Shown here piece after piece: positions 1-4,651 of a stretch of DNA of 8,791 bases (its first letter is position 1; every line of letters starts with the position of its first letter). Origin of the DNA: Candidatus Moranbacteria bacterium GW2011_GWE2_36_40. Lineage in GTDB: Bacteria; Patescibacteriota; Minisyncoccia; Moranbacterales; GWC2-37-73. The stretch lies in contig LBRX01000050.1 of assembly GCA_000991645.1 (NCBI GenBank), positions 1-8,791 on the forward strand. The letters run 5' to 3'. The translations under genes were made by a program, and so were the position numbers. The notes under the pieces were generated by a model, which saw only the letters and a list, made by a program, of their open reading frames with translations, did no database searches and was not told the origin of the DNA.

Positions 1-1311
1 TATTTTTTGCCAAAGCCGTGACAAATCCTGCAAATATGGCTCTACTTCAGATTCTATTTTCCTAAATTGTTGCAAAGTTGAATATTCCAGATTATTTTGT
101 GCGCAAAATGCCTTGTCCATATCATCTTGACTTTCCCTGGCTTTCTCCTCTGAACTTTTTTCTTCTGAAGCTTTTATTTGAGCTTCTTTTTCATTTTTTT
201 CTGCATCATCCGCATTCTTTTTTTCTTTCCACTCTTTCATATCATACTCACTGATTTGATCAGGATTATTTTCTTCATATTCGGTATAATCTTGTTCAAA
301 TGGGTTTCCACTTCCTTCACCTTCTTCGTTCTCGCCCTCGCCATTTTTTTGCTCCTGTTTTTCCGGTTTTTGTGGATCCCATTTTTTCAAATCTTTTTGC
401 AGTAACTGTTGAAAAATAGGCTCCAATGTTTTTTTAAGCGCAAAATATCGCTGGCTAGCAAGCGTGTCACTGTTTTTCCTTGGCTTAATAAAAATTTGCA
501 CAATCTCAGCAGGGGAATACTGTTTTCCAGCAAATGCAATTTTTTGATCTAGCATTTTCTGAACTTCTTCACTAACAATAACTTTTTCATCCTGCACCAT
601 TTCTTGACGGATAAGTGCATACACAAACTGCAAATGCAGCGGTTTTTTAGTATAATCATTTCCGGAAAACAATTTTTCTTGATACAATCGACTGATTTCC
701 TTTCCTCCTTTTTCATCAGCCTCATAAGCTGGCGCTTTTCTGGAAACCAAATTGTTCACATAAATATCATCGAAAATATTATAAAACGTGTGATGAATCT
801 TATAGGCTGATCCTTCAATTGCACTCATTGTTTCTCCTTGTGGTTTTTTTGGATTAACAGGTCGCTGCTTTTTCAAAGTTTCAATATATTCAGGGTCGCT
901 CGCTCCATATTTTTCTTCCCATTTTTCTCGAATATATTCAAAATTTTTCATCACTCCGTCAGAATCTTCTGCAAGATCGCGAAAATGCGAAAGTTCGTGC
1001 ATACATGCCCACAGAATCTGCTCGCGCGAAAAGCCTTTTTCTGAAAACCATTTTGCATCCATATTCACCTCACCTTTTTCAAGATTAATATAAAATCCAT
1101 TGGAAATTTTGAATGACAAAGAAACGTCTTTGGCGAATGTCGTGAAAAATCTTTGATAAGAATCGACCAATCCTTGAGCTTCTTGCCTGTATTGATCCAA
1201 CTCAGCAGTCTTTTTTTCTTTTTCTGGATCAGCCGAATCAACCGAAAAAGGTCCGGTTGATTCTTGGTCAACTTTTTTCGTGTAAGTTGTATTTTCAAAA
1301 AATTGCTCCAT
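1..1311 (-). CDS. HExxH zinc-metallopeptidase-like protein with acidic linker, C-terminus outside the window
   Basis: An open frame of 437 codons runs from ATG 1311-1309 to the left edge without a stop, so it is partial at its C-terminus. An in-frame TAA about 15 nt upstream supports this start. Residues 105-109 are HELSH, within a helix-like WACMHELSHFRDL, the zinc-binding motif of zincins. A second motif, NIFDDIYVNN, lies at residues 178-187. From about residue 318 to 398 the chain is dominated by Glu, Asp, Lys and Asn, followed by a helical stretch ending at LSRLWQKI. HExxH, then an N-x-x-x-D-type helix, then an acidic linker, is reminiscent of CobT/NorD-like and DUF2201-type proteins that end in a VWA domain. 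That assignment is inference; the VWA part would be beyond the edge. The start overlaps the RT 3' end by 17 nt (ATG inside the last RT codons, different frame), which suggests translational coupling. No signal peptide is visible. Confidence 0.8.
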   Translation of the reverse strand, partial: MEQFFENTTYTKKVDQESTGPFSVDSADPEKEKKTAELDQYRQEAQGLVDSYQRFFTTFAKDVSLSFKISNGFYINLEKGEVNMDAKWFSEKGFSREQILWACMHELSHFRDLAEDSDGVMKNFEYIREKWEEKYGASDPEYIETLKKQRPVNPKKPQGETMSAIEGSAYKIHHTFYNIFDDIYVNNLVSRKAPAYEADEKGGKEISRLYQEKLFSGNDYTKKPLHLQFVYALIRQEMVQDEKVIVSEEVQKMLDQKIAFAGKQYSPAEIVQIFIKPRKNSDTLASQRYFALKKTLEPIFQQLLQKDLKKWDPQKPEKQEQKNGEGENEEGEGSGNPFEQDYTEYEENNPDQISEYDMKEWKEKKNADDAEKNEKEAQIKASEEKSSEEKARESQDDMDKAFCAQNNLEYSTLQQFRKIESEVEPYLQDLSRLWQKI

Positions 1312-2272
1312 ACAAAAATTCGTTTTTTATTTTGTTTTTCAAATTATGACAATTATAATGTTTCATCAAACCAGTGTAAGAGTTATACACTCTAGCAAAA
1401 TCGCTAAGTGCAATATCGCCATTGTTATATTTCAAAATAGTGTATTCCAGCTTTTTCAGCATTCCTTTTTTGGTTTTATGCCTAAGCAAAATTACTGCTT
1501 TTTCTTTTGGAATTTCCAGCAACAATTTTTCGGCAACAAATCTCTTGGCTTTTTCAGCCTCATTGCAAACCTGTTTCTTATCCAAGCCCAATATAACAAA
1601 ATCATCATTATATCTAATATAATAGCATATCTTCAATGTTTTGAGAACGTACTGATCTAACTCATTTAGGTAAATATTAGCAAAAATTTGACTCGTAACA
1701 TTTCCAAGTGGAATTCCTTTGCCAGACATCGTATGAAAACTATTAATAACCTCAAGCAACATTTTTCTAATTCTTTCATCTTTGATTTTTGCGCGCAAAA
1801 TATCAAACAATATGAGATGATTGATATTATCAAAATACTTACATACGTCGCTTTTCACTGCATAACAATTTCCAAAATTATTCTTTGCAATTTCCTGTGA
1901 AAATTTCTTGAGTTGAAGCACGGCCTTAAGTGTTCCTTTCCCTATACGAGAAGAATATGAGTGCTGAATAAAATAAGGTTCAAACAATTGAACGAGATAA
2001 TCATACAAAATCTGATGAATAATCCGATCACGCACTTCGGCTTTGTTTATATCTCTCTTTTTTGTATCAGAAACGACAAAGTGTTTATACCCACTATGCT
2101 TATATGTTCCATTTTTCAATTCAAATGCTAATGCAAACAAATTATCTTCCAGATTTCTCTCAAAAATTGCAACATCTGGTTTGGTTGTTTTGCCCACCTT
2201 AAAAACCTGCCATGCCTGCAGAATATTCTCGATATTAATTATTTTCTCAAAATCATCATGAACAATACTCAT
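1295..2272 (-). CDS. DGR-type reverse transcriptase
   Basis: This reverse transcriptase copies the TR RNA into cDNA with errors at adenines, for transfer into the VR. With the start at ATG 2272 it has 325 residues, close to the length of the Bordetella phage DGR RT. Visible RT motifs are the SYSSRIGKGT region (about 105-114), motif A KSDVCKYFDNIN with catalytic D142, GIPLGNVTSQ (186-195; DGR enzymes have SQ where most RTs have SP), the YNDD box (221-224) and the DGR-like thumb segment NSYTGLMKHY. The frame stays open upstream to an ATG at 2443, but those 57 extra residues are only the complement of avd and do not look like RT sequence, so 2272 is preferred. No Shine-Dalgarno is evident. The start overlaps avd head to head by 15 nt, and the TGA stop overlaps the next gene by 17 nt. 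No maturase, endonuclease or retron ncRNA features are seen. Confidence 0.95.
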   Translation of the reverse strand: MSIVHDDFEKIINIENILQAWQVFKVGKTTKPDVAIFERNLEDNLFALAFELKNGTYKHSGYKHFVVSDTKKRDINKAEVRDRIIHQILYDYLVQLFEPYFIQHSYSSRIGKGTLKAVLQLKKFSQEIAKNNFGNCYAVKSDVCKYFDNINHLILFDILRAKIKDERIRKMLLEVINSFHTMSGKGIPLGNVTSQIFANIYLNELDQYVLKTLKICYYIRYNDDFVILGLDKKQVCNEAEKAKRFVAEKLLLEIPKEKAVILLRHKTKKGMLKKLEYTILKYNNGDIALSDFARVYNSYTGLMKHYNCHNLKNKIKNEFLYGAIF

Positions 2273-2629
2273 AAAAATTTTCAACAAATAGAAATCCCAG
2301 TCGTAAAAGCTCTTTACGACCTTTATGTAATCACTCACGATGTGGTTTCGAAATTCCCAAAACACCAACGCTACAGTCTTGGAGAAAAATTGGAAAACAC
2401 CATCTTTGAAACAATTGAATATGTTGTGTTTGGAAATGTGCAACAGAAAAATTTCAAAGATGCCTATATTTTAAAAGCAAATACAAAAGTTGAGCTTTTG
2501 AAACTTTACTTTCGCCTTGCATTTGAAATCAACATTATTGACGATAAAACGTATTTGAAAGTACAGCAACATTTGCAAGAAATCGGCAAGATGCTGGGAG
2601 GTTGGCTCAAATATTTACAGTCAAATTAA
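2258..2629 (+). CDS. avd: DGR accessory variability determinant, Avd-like four-helix-bundle protein
   Basis: Avd proteins are small four-helix bundles, pentameric in the Bordetella phage, that bind RT and nucleic acid and are needed for mutagenic retrohoming. This 123-residue protein has the family's length and hallmarks: ALYDLYVITHDVVSKFPK (18-35), RYSLGEKLE (38-46), a third helix VELLKLYFRLAFE (78-90), and the C-terminal signature LQEIGKMLGGWLK (106-118). The lysine-rich composition suits nucleic-acid binding. The start ATG at 2258 lacks a clear Shine-Dalgarno and no convincing plus-strand promoter was found upstream, inside the RT gene. The orientation is odd: avd lies on the opposite strand from target, TR and RT, sits between TR and RT, and its transcript would run antisense into the TR unless it terminates first. 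Confidence 0.93.
   Translation: MNNTHKNFQQIEIPVVKALYDLYVITHDVVSKFPKHQRYSLGEKLENTIFETIEYVVFGNVQQKNFKDAYILKANTKVELLKLYFRLAFEINIIDDKTYLKVQQHLQEIGKMLGGWLKYLQSN
2300..2320. promoter_or_regulatory. Palindrome upstream of the RT start, inside avd
   Basis: GTCGTAAA and its perfect reverse complement TTTACGAC are separated by 5 nt. The palindrome lies 28 to 48 nt upstream of the RT ATG on the minus strand and also encodes avd residues 15-21. It could be an operator or an RNA hairpin in the RT leader. An 8-bp inverted repeat with a short loop can arise by chance in a window this size, so the functional call is weak. Confidence 0.3.
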
Positions 2630-2634
2630 TAAAT

Positions 2635-2749
2635 AAACTACGGGAGAGGCGGCACGCAAGATTGTCATTCGAATCATCGAGATCATTGGCATTCACGTTG
2701 AGCTGAGCATCGTCAGAATTCCAGTTGGAGTTCACGACGCGCGAAGCGG
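2635..2749 (-). repeat. DGR template repeat (TR)
   Basis: This 115-bp segment aligns without gaps to 3032-3146 at a constant offset of 397. The 14 mismatches are at plus-strand positions 2663, 2665, 2668, 2669, 2686, 2687, 2693, 2698, 2699, 2704, 2710, 2713, 2720 and 2726. Each is T on plus, so A in the sense orientation, and it is replaced by C, G or A on plus. No other base differs. Of 24 sense adenines, 14 have been changed in the VR. Read in the target frame, the TR encodes Asn- and Asp-rich codons (SNWNSDDAQLNVNAND in the core), mostly AAY codons placed for maximal diversification. The segment is G+C-rich compared with its surroundings. As the RNA template it must be transcribed from the minus strand, like the target and RT. 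Confidence 0.97.
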
Positions 2750-2757
2750 CCGCCTCT
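2645..2757. repeat. 9-bp inverted repeat bracketing the TR
   Basis: AGAGGCGGC at 2645-2653 is perfectly complementary to GCCGCCTCT at 2749-2757. The first arm is inside the 3' (sense) end of the TR; the second starts at its last base and continues into unique flank. The VR copy has the first arm, but its flank (AGAATG after 3146) lacks the second, so only the TR transcript could form this G+C-rich stem closing a loop of about 95 nt. Confidence 0.45.
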
Positions 2758-2808
2758 TGAGTTATCCTTCCTCTTCCATTTCAAGTATAACTTCATTTCA
2801 AAATTTTA

Positions 2809-2831
2809 TTAAAGCAACTCCCTTGCTTTAA
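2809..2831. other. Hairpin between the VR and TR
   Basis: TTAAAGCAA and TTGCTTTAA form a perfect 9-bp stem with loop CTCCC. It lies about 200 nt downstream of the target stop and 60 nt upstream of the TR in the target's sense. Neither strand has a T-run directly after the stem, so it is not a standard intrinsic terminator. It may be an RNA processing or structural element of the TR transcript, or a DNA hairpin of the kind found downstream of the VR in the Bordetella phage DGR. The rest of 2630-3021 outside the TR is A+T-rich and holds no credible gene. Confidence 0.4.
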
Positions 2832-2954
2832 GGAAAGACTGTAGTTTTTTTCGGAAAAAATTTTTACCTCACACTCGCACAATTTTTCATTGCACGACTC
2901 TGGACTGCGAATTTTCCTTTCGGCAAATCATTGCAAAAATGGCCATTTCTACTG

Positions 2955-2960
2955 ATTATA
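2955..2960 (-). promoter_or_regulatory. Possible -10 element for a TR or RT transcript
   Basis: On the minus strand a perfect TATAAT sits here, which would start transcription near 2948, about 200 nt before the TR. Only a T-rich stretch occupies the -35 position, so the promoter call is weak. Readthrough from the target promoter is an equally good explanation for TR and RT expression. Confidence 0.2.
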
Positions 2961-3021
2961 CTAGCCGAGTTTTAATAAAAAAAGAAATTCAAAATAAAAA
3001 CCCAAAGACTCAAAGCCTAAG

Positions 3022-3972
3022 TTAATTTGAAAAACTACGGGAGAGGCGGCACGCAAGATCGCCACCCGAATCATCGAGATCAAGGGCATACACGCGGAGC
3101 CGAGCAGCGCCAGAATACCAGTAGGAGTTCACGACGCGCGAAGCGGAGAATGTTTTCAATAGCCACGTCCAACCGTTTTCGTCCAAATGTTTTTGATTTT
3201 TCTCAAAATATTGCCTTTGAAAAATGAAATATTCATTGAGAGAAAGTCCTTCGGCTTGAATTTGAATTTTTTGATTGTTAATTTCTGTTTCAAAATTAAT
3301 TGGGATATTTTCTTGATTTTGGATTTTTTGATTTATTTCTTGTTCAGTCAAGCCAGAAAGCTGCATAATATTTTTATTCAGTGTTGCTTTTTCAAAAACA
3401 TTAGCTTCTTGATTTTGATAGATATTTTGATCGTTGTGGCAAAGAATGATTTTGACTTTTTGTTGCTCAGTGTGTTTTGAGCCAGCAAATCCTCCGCCCT
3501 GATCAAAGTTACCACTCGTCCAAGATGCATTGTATCCCTCGGTCATTTGATTGTGTAAATTTTCAGTATCTGGTAAATCTTCTGGAATAATCAAAACATT
3601 GTCATAACCATATTTCTCAATTTCTTCTTTGATTTCCTTATGATTTTTCCTCCAAACTGACATTATTTCTTGTTCATTTGGAATTGGCAGATTGTGCTTT
3701 TTGTAAAATTCTTGTGCTTCTTGAGTTTTTTCTTGAATATTAATTATGATTTCTTTTTGCTCGCTGGTTTCGGGATTTATGAAAATTGCCTTGATTTCCC
3801 TGGGTACTATCTTTTCTTTGAGACTTTTCAGTTTTTCTTGAATTTCAGTTTTCAGCTGTTTTGCTTTCTCAGTGTTTCCTGTTTTCACAGCCTCATCAAA
3901 AGCCGTCTCAAATTCTTGTTTGAGTGTTTCAAGTTGGGAATATTCTGATTTGAGTTGCTGACATTCTAACAT
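3022..3972 (-). CDS. DGR target (variable) protein with C-type-lectin-like C-terminal domain
   Basis: This 316-residue protein is the one diversified by the DGR. Residues about 1-56 are a charged heptad-like coiled coil. Residues 57-200 form an uncharacterised central module with YGYDNVLIIPEDLP (121-134) and QGGGFAGSKH (158-167). Residues about 240-316 look like the C-type-lectin/formylglycine-generating-enzyme-type fold used by DGR targets, entered by GWTW (267-270). The VR covers 276-314. Eleven of its codons differ from the TR, giving for instance Tyr284 and Tyr286 from TR Asn, and Arg291 and Arg293 from Gln and Asn. No signal peptide, lipobox or transmembrane helix is visible, so a cytoplasmic location is likely unless export is unconventional. 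The ligand cannot be inferred. The start ATG 3972 sits exactly at the predicted transcription start of a good promoter, suggesting leaderless translation. Confidence 0.93.
   Translation of the reverse strand: MLECQQLKSEYSQLETLKQEFETAFDEAVKTGNTEKAKQLKTEIQEKLKSLKEKIVPREIKAIFINPETSEQKEIIINIQEKTQEAQEFYKKHNLPIPNEQEIMSVWRKNHKEIKEEIEKYGYDNVLIIPEDLPDTENLHNQMTEGYNASWTSGNFDQGGGFAGSKHTEQQKVKIILCHNDQNIYQNQEANVFEKATLNKNIMQLSGLTEQEINQKIQNQENIPINFETEINNQKIQIQAEGLSLNEYFIFQRQYFEKNQKHLDENGWTWLLKTFSASRVVNSYWYSGAARLRVYALDLDDSGGDLACRLSRSFSN
3032..3146 (-). repeat. DGR variable repeat (VR) at the 3' end of the target gene
   Basis: This is the recipient copy, gap-free against the TR at 2635-2749. The 28 bp at its 3' sense end (3032-3059) and the 23 bp at its 5' sense end (3124-3146) are identical to the TR; all changes lie between. 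Unchanged adenines include those of the Asp codons at 3070-3072, 3073-3075 and 3079-3081, possibly a structural part of the fold. The VR reaches to within a few codons of the TAA stop. Confidence 0.96.
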
Positions 3973-3978
3973 GGCTTA

Positions 3979-4007
3979 ATTATATACTAAAAATACTTAA
4001 ATGTGAA
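3979..4007 (-). promoter_or_regulatory. Sigma70-like promoter of the DGR target gene
   Basis: On the minus strand TTCACA (4007-4002, 5/6 to consensus) and a perfect TATAAT (3984-3979) are separated by 17 bp. The expected start point is at or within a base of 3972, the A of the target's ATG. The mRNA would be leaderless, consistent with the absence of a Shine-Dalgarno. Confidence 0.65.
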
Positions 4008-4045
4008 TAAAAAAATGTAATAATCAAAAAACCAAGTAACATACG

Positions 4046-4067
4046 ACCACTGATTTGTGGTTTTTTT
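4046..4067 (+). terminator. Weak intrinsic terminator, plus strand
   Basis: ACCAC and GTGGT form a 5-bp stem with a 6-nt loop, followed by seven T. No plus-strand gene lies just upstream, so it may stop antisense transcription leaving the DGR, for example from avd. It lies about 40 bp upstream of the target promoter. Confidence 0.4.
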
Positions 4068-4082
4068 CAAGAAATTATAAAC

Positions 4083-4127
4083 ATGGATACAAGTATAATT
4101 GTAAATCCATAAATGGATATATGGATT
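4083..4127. promoter_or_regulatory. Cluster of ATGGAT words, possible operator
   Basis: ATGGAT occurs at 4083-4088, 4113-4118 and 4121-4126, and its complement ATCCAT at 4105-4110. AATCCAT (4104-4110) and ATGGATT (4121-4127) form a 7-bp inverted repeat. The cluster is 75 to 120 bp upstream of the target promoter's -35, between two terminators, where nothing is translated. A regulator-binding role is a guess. The rest of 3973-4199 holds only the promoter and terminators described. Confidence 0.25.
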
Positions 4128-4148
4128 CAAAAGCATTTTAGTGAAAAT

Positions 4149-4182
4149 AAAAAAAACAAGCCCGAATAAATTACAGACTTGT
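4149..4182 (-). terminator. Intrinsic terminator after thioredoxin
   Basis: On the minus strand ACAAGTCTG (4182-4174) pairs with CGGGCTTGT (4164-4156), nine pairs including two G-U, across a 9-nt loop, followed by eight T (4156-4149). It begins 18 nt after the thioredoxin stop. It ends the housekeeping run and insulates the DGR from it. Confidence 0.75.
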
Positions 4183-4199
4183 TTTTATTAAAGTTTTTC

Positions 4200-4517
4200 T
4201 TAGGCAAGTGCTTCTAATTCTTTTCTCAAAATCTCCTTTGGCTGAACTCCCACAAATTCCTTTACAACTTCGCCTCCTTTAAAAATTTTAATAGCTGGAA
4301 TTGACATAATTCCAAATTTTGAAGCCGTGTTACCATTTTCATCAACATTTATTTTTCCAACCTTCGCAATGCTTCCTATTTCTTTGGCCAATTCTTCAAT
4401 GATTGGACCCATCATCTGACATGGTCCACACCAAGGTGCCCAAAAATCAACCAGCACTGGAACATCTGAACCAATAACTTCTTGATCAAAATTTTGATCT
4501 GTAAATTCCATTTCCAT
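4200..4517 (-). CDS. trxA: Thioredoxin
   Basis: This is a cytoplasmic dithiol-disulfide oxidoreductase. At 105 residues it has the single-domain length. The active site WCGPC is at 29-33 within VLVDFWAPWCGPCQMM, the cis-proline loop is SIPAIKIFKGG (72-82, Pro74), and the C-terminal helix follows. There is no signal peptide. The start is either ATG 4517 or the ATG two codons downstream; neither has a Shine-Dalgarno. It lies 134 bp downstream of the CcdA fusion gene on the same strand. A natural role would be to supply electrons to CcdA across the membrane, as thioredoxin does for DsbD/CcdA elsewhere; that link is inference from family and neighbourhood. Confidence 0.95.
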   Translation of the reverse strand: MEMEFTDQNFDQEVIGSDVPVLVDFWAPWCGPCQMMGPIIEELAKEIGSIAKVGKINVDENGNTASKFGIMSIPAIKIFKGGEVVKEFVGVQPKEILRKELEALA

Positions 4518-4521
4518 ATTA

Positions 4522-4615
4522 GTTGAGTAGTTGCATAGTTAATTAGTAAGTTAGGAATATGTAAATTTTTTTGTTTACCTATTCAACCAAGCAACTAGTT
4601 AACTATTTAACTTTT
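4522..4615. repeat. Imperfect palindrome built of AGTTA/AGTTG words
   Basis: The thioredoxin-CcdA gap contains GTTGAGTAGTTGCATAGTTA on one side and, in reverse complement, AGTTAACTAGTTGCTTGGTTG on the other, around a GTAAA/TTTAC hairpin with a T-rich loop. The whole could fold imperfectly over about 90 nt. It looks like intergenic word repeats; no gene is present. Confidence 0.4.
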
Positions 4616-4651
4616 AATAAAAAATAAATTATTTTATAATCTTATAACTCA

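Noticed and set aside
178..1044. Plus-strand frames at 178-405, 604-810 and 838-1044
   Set aside because: They are hydrophobic, Phe-rich complements of the 437-codon minus-strand frame that carries the HExxH motif and runs off the edge.
1295..2272. Group II intron maturase or retron RT
   Set aside because: There is no maturase or endonuclease domain and no intron or msr/msd structure, while a TR/VR pair with adenine-specific changes and an avd gene define a DGR.
2273..2443. A longer RT starting at ATG 2443
   Set aside because: The additional 57 residues are the antisense of avd and lack RT family features; starting at 2272 gives the usual DGR RT length.
3027..3227. Plus-strand 66-residue frame across the VR
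   Set aside because: It is a shadow of the target's variable domain; the A-specific changes make sense only in the minus-strand frame.
3022..3972. Target as a lipoprotein because of an early LEC tripeptide
   Set aside because: The tripeptide is at residues 2-4 with no preceding charged and hydrophobic signal segment, so it is not a lipobox.
4091..4100. Plus-strand TATAAT as a promoter
   Set aside because: There is no -35 partner and no plus-strand gene downstream.
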